DNA of 64,000 nt from Planococcus lenghuensis (lineage in GTDB: Bacteria > Bacillota > Bacilli > Bacillales_A > Planococcaceae): the NCBI RefSeq assembly GCF_001999905.1, contig NZ_CP019640.1, positions 2,398,001 to 2,462,000 of the forward strand, read 5' to 3'. Shown piece by piece: positions 45,858 to 55,511 of this stretch; position 1 is the stretch's first letter; each line of letters begins with the position of its first letter. The notes beneath the pieces are model-generated. The model saw only the letters and a program-made list of their open reading frames with translations. It was not told the origin of the DNA and searched no databases. Made by a program: the position numbers and the translations under genes.

Positions 45858-45982
45858 TAATCCGGCAAACAGATTCGTTGGTCATACCAACTGTCCCACA
45901 CGCAAACCACATAAATCACAATCAATGCCGCATTGCCGATGACAGCAACACACCATTCCTTCGACCACCCATCCATGCACAT
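45857..45982 (-). CDS. Tiny membrane protein coupled to the next gene
   Basis: A 41-codon frame, MCMDGWSKEWCVAVIGNAAL followed by IVIYVVCVWDSWYDQRICLPD. AAGGA lies about 8 bases before the ATG at 45982 (a second ATG is at 45976). Residues 11-27 form one hydrophobic helix, with Trp and Cys at its borders. The TAA stop overlaps the ATG of the 286-residue membrane protein by one base. Single-helix coding with a site, a stop-start overlap and a membrane partner argues for a real gene. I recognise no family. Confidence 0.6.
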   Translation of the reverse strand: MCMDGWSKEWCVAVIGNAALIVIYVVCVWDSWYDQRICLPD

Positions 45983-46103
45983 CCCACGCTTCCTTGTCCT
46001 CAGACTGCATACTCTTTATTGTATAGAATCCATGATTGGCACTAAATTCCCTTGACTCCTTGACTATACATGGGCGGTCAGCAAGGCCTGCGGTTTTGGA
46101 CAT

Positions 46104-46136
46104 TTAAAAACAGCACCGCAAGTCAGCGATGCTGTC
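46104..46136 (-). terminator. Orphan minus-strand terminator
   Basis: ACAGCACCGC (46110-46119) pairs with GCGATGCTGT (46126-46135) with one mismatch, and on the minus strand it is followed by TTTTTAAATG. No gene ends directly in front of it; the nearest upstream minus-strand gene ends 600 bases away at 46733, beyond a repeat nest. A similar hairpin sits at 46694-46721. Confidence 0.65.
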
Positions 46137-46210
46137 AGACTGTAGACAAAAGATTTTTTATACAAATAACTGGATATGAACGAGTCTCGTTCAATTAAAA
46201 GAAAGTGAAA

Positions 46211-46401
46211 ACAGGAAAAAGGACGCTCCCGTCCTTTCCGCGGACTGACTGCCGAGCCTCCCCGTCCTGAAGGACGAGGGGATCTCGTCAGCCAGTTATT
46301 CCGCAGGAAAGGCAGGGACCGAAAGGATTGAGGAGTCTGCCTTTGCGACGAGCTTGCGCAGGAGCATCTCTTTTTGACAGGAGCGTTTCCCTTTTTCCTG
46401 T
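46211..46401. repeat. MITE-like element with terminal inverted repeats and a cruciform
   Basis: The ends match perfectly over 12 bases (ACAGGAAAAAGG at 46211-46222 and CCTTTTTCCTGT at 46390-46401), then again over 7 bases (ACGCTCC and GGAGCGT) after a 3-base bulge. Inside, 46233-46312 folds on itself: CCTTTCC-GCGG with CCGC-A-GGAAAGG, CTGAC with GTCAG, and an apical stem CCCC-GTCC with GGAC-GA-GGGG. No reading frame with a start signal is present. It looks like a non-autonomous mobile element or a structured RNA; the apical hairpin is reminiscent of IS200/IS605 ends. Confidence 0.6.
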
Positions 46402-46531
46402 CTTATTTTCATTAGGATTCGTTATGCCGCTAAGCGTTCTGAAACAGTAAAGATCACCAAACGAGGCTGGATAACTAGTAAGGATATTCTTTACGGTCAT
46501 CCCGTAACTGTTCTCACAGCACAGTCGAAGT

Positions 46532-46634
46532 AAAACTCGCGAGACTCCAGCAGGAGAGCGGACAAAGGAAGACCCTGCAGGCCGCTTGCGGCCGAAGCGG
46601 CTTGCCGTCCGCCTGCGGAAAGCGAGCGGGTTTT
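46532..46634 (-). repeat. Structured GC-rich repeat, copy B
   Basis: Read on the minus strand, this stretch of about 103 bases carries CGCTTTCCGCAGGC, CAGGGTCTTC and CTGGAGTC in the same order and spacing as the repeat in the IS leader at 29586-29690. It has AAAAC-CGC type inverted ends and inner hairpins such as CCGCTT..AAGCGG. Confidence 0.6.
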
Positions 46635-46693
46635 GCCGACTGCTGCCGAAGGTAATCCGTTTATGCAATCTGCTCCGAGTTTATCTACACTCT

Positions 46694-46721
46694 GATAGCA
46701 CCGCAAGTCTGCGGTGTTGTC
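46694..46721 (-). other. Hairpin after the deacetylase gene, similar to the orphan terminator
   Basis: GATAGCACCGCA pairs with TGCGGTGTTGTC with wobble pairs, just after the deacetylase stop. It shares AGCACCGCAAGTC and the following arm with the hairpin at 46110-46135, but no T run follows on the minus strand. The two hairpins flank the repeat nest. Apart from these repeats, the 750-bp gap 45983-46732 holds no gene I can support. Confidence 0.5.
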
Positions 46722-46732
46722 TATGTCATCTG

Positions 46733-47671
46733 TTATTCCTGGTCTCCGACTGTTCCTCCACCTTCAATCAGGTCCGGATCCGCAAATGTATATCCCTTGT
46801 CACGCAGGCCTTGAACGATGTCCGGAAGGGCTTCCGCTGTCCATTCCCGGTCATGCATCAGCAGAATGGCACCGTCTGTCAGCAGTTCTGTATTTACCAT
46901 GACATCAGCCAAAACTTCTGCTTCCATGTATTCTGCATTCCAGTCATAGCCATATGTCCAATTCATCGTCAGCATATTCAACTGGTCTGCAACAAGGTAA
47001 CTTGTTTCCGTATTCACTCCAAAAGGTGCGCGGAAAAAGCGCGGCTGCTCACCAATAGTTGTCTGGACCTGTTCTGTAACAATTTGAATTTCTTCCGTCT
47101 GGTCTTCAGGTGGCAGCTCAGAGAGGTTTTCGTGTCCCCAGGTATGATTGCCGATTGCAAATCCCATATCCTCAATTTGCTCGAGCTTCTCTTTCCCTTC
47201 AGGTGTATCGATGAAATGTCCGTTTACAAAGAAAATCGCCGGAACGTCGAGTTCTTCGAGCGTTTCCGCCATTTGTACCGCATACTCATCCGGTGCATCA
47301 TCAATCGTCAGCAGAACGACATTCTCAGGCGCTTCTTCCGTTAAAGGCAAAAGCGTCCAAGTATCAGGGTTAACGCGGTATATCGGTTCGTAAGTTGTTT
47401 CTTCCGCTACTTCTTCTTCCTCTGTTTGCTCTGTTTCTTCCACCACTTGTTCGTCCGTCTCTCCGGTCACTTCCACTTCATCTGTATCAGCAGCGCCATC
47501 GTCGGTATCTTCTTCCAGCGCTTCGGTCTCTTCCTCGACATCTTCTGCGCCTTCATCAATCTCTTGTTCAACAGCTTCAGTTTCAGCTGCAAGTTCATCC
47601 ACTTCTTCGTCTCCGCATGCAGCAAGTACTGCCAGCGAAGCAGTAAGAATAATCCAGTTCTTCCGTTTCAT
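46733..47671 (-). CDS. Polysaccharide deacetylase lipoprotein
   Basis: Surface lipoprotein of 312 residues: lipobox AAC at about residues 17-19, then a very acidic Glu/Asp/Thr linker (about 20-95), then a NodB-type deacetylase domain (about 110-300). Motifs are TIDDAP (two Asp kept, Gly of TFDDG replaced), HTWGHENL (metal His pair), FRAPFG and LLMHDR. It probably deacetylates cell-wall glycan. The acidic linker lets the domain reach out through the wall. There is no counterpart at this place in B. subtilis. Confidence 0.85.
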   Translation of the reverse strand: MKRKNWIILTASLAVLAACGDEEVDELAAETEAVEQEIDEGAEDVEEETEALEEDTDDGAADTDEVEVTGETDEQVVEETEQTEEEEVAEETTYEPIYRVNPDTWTLLPLTEEAPENVVLLTIDDAPDEYAVQMAETLEELDVPAIFFVNGHFIDTPEGKEKLEQIEDMGFAIGNHTWGHENLSELPPEDQTEEIQIVTEQVQTTIGEQPRFFRAPFGVNTETSYLVADQLNMLTMNWTYGYDWNAEYMEAEVLADVMVNTELLTDGAILLMHDREWTAEALPDIVQGLRDKGYTFADPDLIEGGGTVGDQE

Positions 47672-47740
47672 TTGTTCATCCCCTTATCCTTTTTCAATCG
47701 TCTTTCTTAACCATACCCTTACTAAGATAAGAATACACGA

Positions 47741-47772
47741 AAAACCCGTCCGGCAGTTTTGCCGGACGGGGT
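47741..47772 (-). terminator. Terminator after the pdh operon
   Basis: CCCGTCCGGC and GCCGGACGGG form a perfect 10-bp stem with a 6-base loop just after the pdhD stop, followed by a TTTTT run on the minus strand. Confidence 0.9.
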
Positions 47773-47782
47773 CATTGCTATC

Positions 47783-49192
47783 TTACTTTACAATATGAAT
47801 CGGTGTGCCAAGTGCCACTTCAGCAGCTTCCATCGCGATTTCTCCAAGCGTTGGGTGCGCATGAATGGTCATGGCAAGGTCTTCGACTGTAACACCGGTT
47901 TCGATTGCCAGACCCAGCTCTGCAATCATATCCGAAGCGCCCTGGCCGACAATTTGAGCACCGAGCAGCAGACCGTCGGATTTACGTGAAACGAGTTTCA
48001 CAAAACCATCCGTTGCATTCAGCGCAAGCGCACGGCCGTTGGCTCCGAACGGGAATTTAGCGGCTGTCACTTCAAAACCTTCTTCTTTTGCCTGATCTTC
48101 AGACAGCCCGACTGTTGCCAGTTCAGGATCCGTAAAGCAGACAGCAGGAATCGCAAGATAATCGACTTCGGATTTTTCACCGGCGATCGCTTCTGCTGCG
48201 ACTTTCCCTTCATATGATGCTTTATGTGCAAGCTGCGGACCTTCAACGATATCGCCGATTGCATAAATGCTTGAGATATTTGTGCGGCATTGCTTATCCA
48301 CATCGATCAGTCCGCGTTCACCCATCTTCAAGCCGAGCTCTTCAAGCCCGAGCTCATCGGTGTTTGGACGGCGGCCAACTGTAACGAGCACATAATCCGC
48401 ATCCACTTTCTGTTCTTCGCCTTTGGCTTCATACGTGACTGTGACGCCGTCTTTTGATTCTTCGACACCTTTCGCCATCGCTTCCGTGACGACTTCAACA
48501 CCTTTTTTCTTCAGGTGTTTTTTGACGATTTGTGTCATTCCTTTTTCAAATCCGGCAAGAATATCTTTCGTTCCTTCCAGAATCGTCACCTCAGAACCAA
48601 GGTTGGCATAAGCCGTACCCAGTTCAGTTCCGATATAGCCGCCGCCGATGACAACGAGTTTTTTCGGAACTTCTTTCAGGTCAAGTGCCCCTGTTGAACT
48701 CAGTACACGGTCTGAGAATTTGAATGACGGAATTTCAACTGGCCGTGAACCCGTTGCAATGATGGCATTTTTGAATTTATACGTCTGTGAATTCTTCTCA
48801 TCCATCACTTTCACTGTGTTCTCATCCACGAAATAGGCTTCTCCGTTCACGATCTCCACTTTATTGCCTTTGAGGAGCTGCTCAACGCCGCCCGTCAGCT
48901 TTTTCACAACGCCGTTCTTGAACTCCTGCGCTTTTTCAAAGTTGATCGACACTTCTTTTGCGACGATTCCCATGTCATCTGAATCCTGGGCATGCGCAAA
49001 GCGGTGTCCGACTGAGATCAATGCTTTTGAAGGGATACAGCCGACGTTCAGGCAGACACCTCCGATGTATTCTTTTTCTACAATCGTTACTTTCTGACCG
49101 GTTTGTGCAGCACGGATGGCTGCAACATAACCGCCAGGGCCTGAGCCAATGACGAGCGTATCTGTTTCGATTGGGAAATCTCCTACTACCAT
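47783..49192 (-). CDS. pdhD: Dihydrolipoamide dehydrogenase (E3)
   Basis: FAD-dependent E3 subunit of 469 residues that reoxidises lipoamide in pyruvate and other 2-oxoacid dehydrogenases. FAD motif [12 protein letters not shown] (about 14-25), redox disulfide [13 protein letters not shown] (about 44-56), NAD motif [13 protein letters not shown] and the C-terminal HAHPTLGE with the catalytic His/Glu are present. GGAGG precedes the ATG. Last gene of pdhABCD. Confidence 0.97.
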   Translation of the reverse strand: MVVGDFPIETDTLVIGSGPGGYVAAIRAAQTGQKVTIVEKEYIGGVCLNVGCIPSKALISVGHRFAHAQDSDDMGIVAKEVSINFEKAQEFKNGVVKKLTGGVEQLLKGNKVEIVNGEAYFVDENTVKVMDEKNSQTYKFKNAIIATGSRPVEIPSFKFSDRVLSSTGALDLKEVPKKLVVIGGGYIGTELGTAYANLGSEVTILEGTKDILAGFEKGMTQIVKKHLKKKGVEVVTEAMAKGVEESKDGVTVTYEAKGEEQKVDADYVLVTVGRRPNTDELGLEELGLKMGERGLIDVDKQCRTNISSIYAIGDIVEGPQLAHKASYEGKVAAEAIAGEKSEVDYLAIPAVCFTDPELATVGLSEDQAKEEGFEVTAAKFPFGANGRALALNATDGFVKLVSRKSDGLLLGAQIVGQGASDMIAELGLAIETGVTVEDLAMTIHAHPTLGEIAMEAAEVALGTPIHIVK

Positions 49193-49196
49193 AAGT

Positions 49197-50594
49197 TTAC
49201 GCCTCCATTAATAAAAGTTCTGGTTCGCTGAGCAATCGTTTAATGTGATTCAGTGCATGCTGGGCAGTTGCTCCATCGATCATGCGGTGATCGAAGCTCA
49301 ATGATAATGCTAACACAGGAGCAGCTGCAACTTCACCATTTTTAATAACCGGTTTTTCGGCAATGCGACCTACGCCGAGAATTGCCACTTCCGGATGGTT
49401 GATGACCGGTGTGAACCACTGGCCGCCGGCTGAACCAATATTCGTAATCGATGTTGATGCACCTTTCATTTCACCTGGTGCCAATTTTCCGGACCGAGCT
49501 TTTTCCGCCAATTCATTGATTTCGCTGGAAATCGAGAATACTGACTTACGGTCCGCATTTTTCACCACCGGCACGAGCAAGCCACGTTCTGTATCCGCTG
49601 CGATTCCGATATTGTAATAATGCTTGTGGATAATTTCCTCTGTCGCATCATCATACGAGACGTTCAGTGACGGGAACTCACGCAGTGTGCTGACGAGCGC
49701 TTTGACGATATATGGCAAGTACGTGAGTTTGATGTCTCTCTCTGCGGCCACAGCCTTGAATTTCTTGCGGTGGGCCACCAGTTCCGTTACATCGACTTCG
49801 TCCATCAGTGTAACGTGAGGAGCCGTGTGTTTTGAATTGACCATCGCTTTGGCGATCGCTTTTCGGATGTTCGAAATCTTCTCGCGTGTTTCCGGGAATT
49901 CACCTTCCGGAACCTGCGGTGCTTTCGCTGCAGGTGCTGCCTGCTCCTGAGCTGCTGCCGGAGCGGCTTCCTGTGGCTGAGCTGCCGGCTGCTGTCCGCC
50001 TTCTTTGAATCCATCGATATCTTCTTTCAGTACGCGGCCGTTATTGCCTGAACCGGCCACCGAACGGATATCGACGCCTTGTTCACGTGCGTATTTCCGC
50101 ACGGATGGCATTGCGATCACGCGCCGGTTCGGATCCGCTTCTGCGGCTTGAGGTTGCGCTCCCGCACCGGTGGATCCTTCTGATCCCTGCGGCTCCGCTT
50201 CGTCCTTCGCCTGATCTTTATCGATGTCCTGTCCCTGTTCCATTGAACCGGACTGAGCAAGCTCTTCGGTTCTTTCCTGACCAGCATCGCCAGCCTGCTT
50301 TTCATCGGAACCTTTCTCGCCCGCATGCTCGCCCTTGAACTGAATATCTTCAGCATCCGGTGCATCGATTCGAATAAGCACGTCGCCGACGACTGCCACA
50401 GTCCCTTCTTCCACAAGCACTTCTTCAATTGTCCCTGCAACAGGAGATGGAATTTCCACTACTGCTTTATCGTTCTGTACTTCACATAAAATGTCGTCTT
50501 CTTCGATGGTGTCACCGGCTTTGACAAACCACTTGACGATTTCGCCTTCGTGAATGCCTTCACCGATGTCCGGTAAACGGAATTCAAATGCCAT
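49197..50594 (-). CDS. pdhC: Dihydrolipoyl acetyltransferase (E2)
   Basis: Core subunit of 465 residues starting [17 protein letters not shown], with GGAAGG before the ATG. Domains: one lipoyl domain (lipoylated Lys43 in NDKAVVE), a long linker (about 80-150) that is Glu/Gln/Gly-rich, a peripheral subunit-binding domain ([15 protein letters not shown]...GRVLKEDI), an Ala/Pro/Gln linker, and the catalytic acetyltransferase domain with [10 protein letters not shown]. It makes acetyl-CoA. Confidence 0.97.
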   Translation of the reverse strand: MAFEFRLPDIGEGIHEGEIVKWFVKAGDTIEEDDILCEVQNDKAVVEIPSPVAGTIEEVLVEEGTVAVVGDVLIRIDAPDAEDIQFKGEHAGEKGSDEKQAGDAGQERTEELAQSGSMEQGQDIDKDQAKDEAEPQGSEGSTGAGAQPQAAEADPNRRVIAMPSVRKYAREQGVDIRSVAGSGNNGRVLKEDIDGFKEGGQQPAAQPQEAAPAAAQEQAAPAAKAPQVPEGEFPETREKISNIRKAIAKAMVNSKHTAPHVTLMDEVDVTELVAHRKKFKAVAAERDIKLTYLPYIVKALVSTLREFPSLNVSYDDATEEIIHKHYYNIGIAADTERGLLVPVVKNADRKSVFSISSEINELAEKARSGKLAPGEMKGASTSITNIGSAGGQWFTPVINHPEVAILGVGRIAEKPVIKNGEVAAAPVLALSLSFDHRMIDGATAQHALNHIKRLLSEPELLLMEA

Positions 50595-50623
50595 CTCTTT
50601 CACCCTTCCTGTTGTTTACTGAC

Positions 50624-51601
50624 TTAAAAATTCAATACTTTTTTCGCTGTTTCTACTATATCCTTTGCGTTCGGCAGCCAAACCGCTTCAGCTTGAGAGA
50701 ACGGGAATACTGTATCAGGCGCAGTCACACGCAATACCGGCGCTTCAAGGCTCAGGATGGCACGGTCATTAATTTCGGCGACAACATTCGCTGCTACTCC
50801 GCCTTGTTTCTGCGCTTCCTGCACGACAATTGCACGATTTGTTTTTTCAACGGATGCGATGATTGTATCGATATCAAGCGGCTGGATTGTACGGAGATCC
50901 ACCACTTCCACTGAATGGCCTTCTTTTTCCAACTCTTCAGCTGCTTTAATGCTTTCCTGTACCATCGCACCATACGCAATGATCGACAGGTCCGTTCCTT
51001 CCCGCTTCACGTCCGCTTTTCCGAGAGGAATCGTGTACTCCTCTTCCGGGACTTCCTGACGGAATGAACGGTACAGCTTCATGTGTTCCAGGAAAATGAC
51101 CGGGTCATTGTCACGGATGGCAGAAATCAGCAGTCCTTTTGCGTCATAAGGCGTAGACGGGATTACCACTTTCAGTCCTGGCTGCTGGGCGACAAGCCCT
51201 TCCAGGGAATCCGCATGGAGTTCAGGTGTGTGTACACCGCCGCCGAACGGAGAACGGATAGTGATCGGCATATTGAATGCACCGCCTGTACGGTAACGGT
51301 AACGGGCCATCTGGCCATTGATGGAGTCCATTACTTCATAAACGAAACCAAAGAACTGAATCTCCGGTACAGGACGGTAGTTCTCCAGTGACAGACCGAT
51401 TGCCAGGCCGCCGATGCCCGATTCAGCGAGCGGTGTATCGAATACGCGATCCTCCCCGAATTCTTTCTGAAGCCCTTCCGTCGCCCGGAATACGCCGCCG
51501 TTGTTTCCGACGTCTTCTCCGAATACAAGGACATTCTCATCATTTTTCAGCTCTGTCCGGAGAGCTTCCGTAATCGCTTGGATCATTGTTAATTGCGCCA
51601 T
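50624..51601 (-). CDS. pdhB: Pyruvate dehydrogenase E1 beta subunit
   Basis: Thiamine-diphosphate enzyme subunit of 325 residues. The N-terminal [27 protein letters not shown] contains the catalytic Glu, and [19 protein letters not shown] is typical of the beta chain. It pairs with PdhA to decarboxylate pyruvate. Its ATG follows the pdhA stop by 3 bases. Confidence 0.97.
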   Translation of the reverse strand: MAQLTMIQAITEALRTELKNDENVLVFGEDVGNNGGVFRATEGLQKEFGEDRVFDTPLAESGIGGLAIGLSLENYRPVPEIQFFGFVYEVMDSINGQMARYRYRTGGAFNMPITIRSPFGGGVHTPELHADSLEGLVAQQPGLKVVIPSTPYDAKGLLISAIRDNDPVIFLEHMKLYRSFRQEVPEEEYTIPLGKADVKREGTDLSIIAYGAMVQESIKAAEELEKEGHSVEVVDLRTIQPLDIDTIIASVEKTNRAIVVQEAQKQGGVAANVVAEINDRAILSLEAPVLRVTAPDTVFPFSQAEAVWLPNAKDIVETAKKVLNF

Positions 51602-51604
51602 CGG

Positions 51605-52786
<1,182 letters not shown>

Positions 52787-52943
52787 TCAGTATACTTGAG
52801 TTATTTTAGCCGGTCAAACATTGAAATCCCAGTGCCCCGGCCCACTTTCAGTTAACAGAAAAATCTTATAACACAAAACTGTACCAACTATTTTTATCCC
52901 CTGTTATATATGCTGTTAAACCTGAAATAGACTTTTATCCAAC

Positions 52944-52968
52944 AAAAAAACGGCCGGAAATCCGGCCG
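52944..52968 (-). terminator. Terminator after ykyA
   Basis: CGGCCGG and CCGGCCG enclose AAAT, and seven T residues follow on the minus strand. Confidence 0.9.
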
Positions 52969-52974
52969 CCTATC

Positions 52975-53616
52975 CTACTCTTCTTCCTCTAACTGTTCAA
53001 TAATGCTGTTTTTCAACGTGTTGAATTCTTCTGTTTTTTGGTTAAAAGCCTCTACGCTTGTCAGCACCGCTTCATTTTGCTCGTTAACAAGCGTCGTCTG
53101 CTCCTGCAGCTGCTCCAAGTCTGTTTCCTCATCGCCGAGCAGGTTGTAAAGCTCGTTTTGCAATACCGCCAACTCCTCATATTCAGCGATGAAGGTCTGA
53201 TGAGCAGCATAACGTTCTTCCATTACAGTCTTCAATGCTTCCAGTTCGCTGATAATCGCTTCGTCTTCCGCTTCGGCGATCACGCTGTCAATTTCCTCGA
53301 ATTGTTCAGCCGCAGCCGCTATGGATTCTTTCTCGGTTTCAAGCAAGGCCAGGCGCTCTTCTACCGAGGCGAGCGCTTCAGCTGAAAGTTCATTGACTTC
53401 TTTCATCTCTTCCTGGGTCAGAGCCATAACCGATTCGAACATCTGCTGTTCTGACTGTTCCAATTCTTCCAGTTCACTCTGTACATTCAAATATTCTTCT
53501 TCTGCAGCCAGCGTATCATTCAGCACACTGTTCAAATCTTCCCTCACTGAAGATTCAGAACAGGCACCAAGCAATAACGCACTTGATAAAACCGCAGCTG
53601 TAATTGTCTTTTTCAC
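52975..53616 (-). CDS. ykyA: YkyA-like coiled-coil lipoprotein
   Basis: Lipoprotein of 213 residues: signal with lipobox LGAC (Cys at about 19), then almost entirely helical, Glu/Gln/Leu-rich sequence with heptads, suggesting a long extracellular coiled coil. The YkyA family (annotated as cell-wall-binding lipoprotein) lies between def and pdhA in Bacillales, as here. Function unknown. Confidence 0.88.
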   Translation of the reverse strand: MKKTITAAVLSSALLLGACSESSVREDLNSVLNDTLAAEEEYLNVQSELEELEQSEQQMFESVMALTQEEMKEVNELSAEALASVEERLALLETEKESIAAAAEQFEEIDSVIAEAEDEAIISELEALKTVMEERYAAHQTFIAEYEELAVLQNELYNLLGDEETDLEQLQEQTTLVNEQNEAVLTSVEAFNQKTEEFNTLKNSIIEQLEEEE

Positions 53617-53762
53617 CGGTTGACCCCCTTTTAACGATACTTTTAACTATAGGCGACACACACCTAAAACTCAACAGTTTTCGGGCTTTTTTCCTTCCCA
53701 GCACATCCGGGTTTCGCTATACTAATAGGCAGGTTGATTTTAAGAAAGGAAGTTTCAGAGAT

Positions 53763-54329
53763 ATGATTTTGATGAAAGATATCATCAGGGAAGGCAATGA
53801 ACTTCTCCGCACATGCGCAGAAGAAGTTTCATTTCCACTGGCACCTGAAATTGAACAGCTCGGGCGCGAACTGCTGGAGTATGTACAAAACAGCCAGGAC
53901 GATGATTTAGCAGAAAAATACGGACTTCGCCCCGGTGTCGGCATCGCAGCACCGCAGGTCGGACAGCTTCACCGACTATTCGCTCTTCATCTGGAGCAGG
54001 ATAACGGGGAGTGGCTGAGCTTTGTCGCAGTCAATCCGAAAATCGTCAGTCATTCCATTGAACTGGCTTATTTATCCACAGGTGAAGGTTGCCTGTCCGT
54101 CGACCGGTCTGTGCCGGGTTATGTGCCGCGCTACGCCCGCATCACCGTGAAATTCAAAGACCTATCCGGCAATGAAAAACGAATGCGCCTGAAAGGGTTT
54201 CCCGCTATTGCATTCCAGCATGAGCTGGATCACTTGAATGGCGTGCTGTTCTATGACCGGATCAATTCCGATGATCCATATGCGGAAATCGAAAACGGAA
54301 TCATGATTGATATGGGCAAAGACCAGTGA
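53763..54329 (+). CDS. def: Peptide deformylase
   Basis: Metalloenzyme of 188 residues removing the formyl group from nascent proteins. The start MILMKDIIREGNELLR is chosen by resemblance to B. subtilis DefB and an AAAGGAAG site 10 bases upstream. The three catalytic motifs are GVGIAAPQ, EGCLS (metal Cys) and QHELDH (two His and catalytic Glu). The longer upstream frame overlaps ykyA and is rejected. Confidence 0.95.
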   Translation: MILMKDIIREGNELLRTCAEEVSFPLAPEIEQLGRELLEYVQNSQDDDLAEKYGLRPGVGIAAPQVGQLHRLFALHLEQDNGEWLSFVAVNPKIVSHSIELAYLSTGEGCLSVDRSVPGYVPRYARITVKFKDLSGNEKRMRLKGFPAIAFQHELDHLNGVLFYDRINSDDPYAEIENGIMIDMGKDQ

Positions 54330-54349
54330 CTCCAGTCATTGGCGTCCGG

Positions 54350-54392
54350 CTGCAGACAACCCCTGACCAAGAGGTTTGCCTGCAGTTTTTTT
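54350..54392 (+). terminator. Terminator after def
   Basis: CTGCAG..CAA pairs with TTG..CTGCAG in an imperfect stem followed by TTTTTTTATTTT. Confidence 0.75.
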
Positions 54393-54448
54393 ATTTTCAA
54401 AATCGGTCTTTAACCGGAAAATTTCTTTTAAGAAGTCTGCGGATCCAT

Positions 54449-55225
54449 TCAAATCAGTCCAAGATGCGTGAATGCCTTCGCCAATCCATGTTCATCCACG
54501 TGATCCGTAATATAATCCGCTTTTTTCTTCACTTCTTCGTGGCCATTCCCCATTACGACACTGTAGCCGGCAAGGTCCATCATCTGCACGTCATTCAATC
54601 CATCTCCAAACGCAATCGTGTCTTCGAGGGCATGACCAGTGGCTTTAATGAGTTTTTTGATTCCCTCCGCTTTTGAACCCCCAGCAGGCAGAATGTCACA
54701 GGAAACGCGGTGCCATCTCACAAAGTCCAAATCCGGAAACGATTCATGGTAAGCAGGCTCTTCTTCCCGGGCGCAGAATACAAGAGCCTGATACACAGGA
54801 CTGTTCAAGTAGAAATCCTGTTCTTCCGGCGGATGGGTAAAACCGATTTTCAGACTCTTGATACTTTCGCTGATATGCGGATGAAAATCAATTGTCGATA
54901 CCATCCTGGCTTCGTCCATGTAAACGATGGGATGATCCCGAAGTTCTGCAAACCGGGATACATCTTTCAGCAATTGCTTGTCGATCGCTCCTTTATGAAT
55001 CGGCTGGCCTGAATGCACGACATACTGGCCATTGAACGAGATAAATGAGTCGACCTCCAATTCCGCAGCCAACCTTTTGAACATGAACGGCGCCCGGCCT
55101 GTTGCAATGGCCAAATCATGTCCGTTTGCCCGCGCTTTCTCTAATGCTGATTTTGCCGAGTCAGGCAAACGCTTATTTGTATCCAGCAGTGTTCCGTCAA
55201 TATCTAACAGCAATAACTTCTTCAT
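54449..55225 (-). CDS. ykrA: Cof-type HAD phosphatase (YkrA)
   Basis: HAD superfamily hydrolase of 258 residues starting MKKLLLLDIDGTLLDTNK after a GGAG site. Catalytic DIDGT at 8-12, the C2B cap in the middle, and the C-terminal FGDGLNDVQMMDLAGYSVVMGNG metal motif. These enzymes dephosphorylate sugar or cofactor phosphates; the substrate is not predictable. Position next to def as in B. subtilis. Confidence 0.9.
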   Translation of the reverse strand: MKKLLLLDIDGTLLDTNKRLPDSAKSALEKARANGHDLAIATGRAPFMFKRLAAELEVDSFISFNGQYVVHSGQPIHKGAIDKQLLKDVSRFAELRDHPIVYMDEARMVSTIDFHPHISESIKSLKIGFTHPPEEQDFYLNSPVYQALVFCAREEEPAYHESFPDLDFVRWHRVSCDILPAGGSKAEGIKKLIKATGHALEDTIAFGDGLNDVQMMDLAGYSVVMGNGHEEVKKKADYITDHVDEHGLAKAFTHLGLI

Positions 55226-55274
55226 CCAGTCCATCTCCAATCAAAAATATACCAAATTATTAGAACTTTTTTCT

Positions 55275-55304
55275 CTGTCAAGGAAAAATCCGTTGCAGTA
55301 TAAT
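55275..55304 (+). promoter_or_regulatory. Promoter of the 23-codon gene
   Basis: TATAAT at 55299-55304 with a CTGTCA -35-like hexamer at 55275-55280 (18-base spacing). Transcription would start only about 17 bases before the TTG start. Confidence 0.6.
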
Positions 55305-55327
55305 TGCCTGTAAGGGAGGGATTTATC

Positions 55328-55399
55328 TTGCTAAAACGCATCAAGCGGAAAATCCTCAGACAGCTGAACGGCGTAATGAATAAGAAAAAAATTGCATAG
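55328..55399 (+). CDS. 23-residue basic peptide gene
   Basis: A frame of 23 codons, TTG start, with AAGGGAGGG exactly 7 bases before it. The peptide is very basic (MLKRIKRKILRQLNGVMNKK and three further residues), and its first half would be an amphipathic helix. It is followed 9 bases later by a perfect terminator and preceded by a TATAAT box, so a transcript of about 125 bases carries just this frame. Small basic antimicrobial, membrane-active, leader or RNA-only functions are all possible; I recognise no family. Confidence 0.55.
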   Translation: MLKRIKRKILRQLNGVMNKKKIA

Positions 55400-55407
55400 T
55401 ATCATTC

Positions 55408-55440
55408 GCCCTTCTGCCTTGCAGAAGGGCCTTTCTTTAT
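55408..55440 (+). terminator. Terminator after the 23-codon gene
   Basis: GCCCTTCTGC and GCAGAAGGGC form a perfect 10-bp stem with loop CTT, followed by CTTTCTTTAT. It stands upstream of rpoY, isolating that operon from the tiny gene. Confidence 0.9.
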
Positions 55441-55511
55441 TTTACGTGATTGCCGTGATAAGATAAAGAAAGGCATTTTAATTATCGTACGTGAAAAAAG
55501 GAGAGCAAACG

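Noticed and set aside
45882-46103. Minus-strand 73-codon frame overlapping the tiny membrane gene
   Set aside because: Lacks a ribosome site and reads Cys-rich noise in the part where the overlapping frame gives a clean membrane helix and a coupled stop.
46233-46312. Possible IS200/IS605 right end or TnpB guide RNA
   Set aside because: Only the hairpin look supports it; no tnpA, tnpB or conserved guide scaffold is visible, so it is listed only as a structured repeat.
46288-46668. Minus-strand frame of 126 codons over the repeat nest
   Set aside because: It follows the MITE and structured repeat, is Arg/Ser/Cys-rich as expected from GC-rich non-coding DNA, and has no ribosome site.
46586-47344. 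Plus-strand frame of 252 codons across the repeat and the deacetylase gene
   Set aside because: It is antisense to a clear lipoprotein gene, starts inside a repeat without a ribosome site and has no recognisable content.
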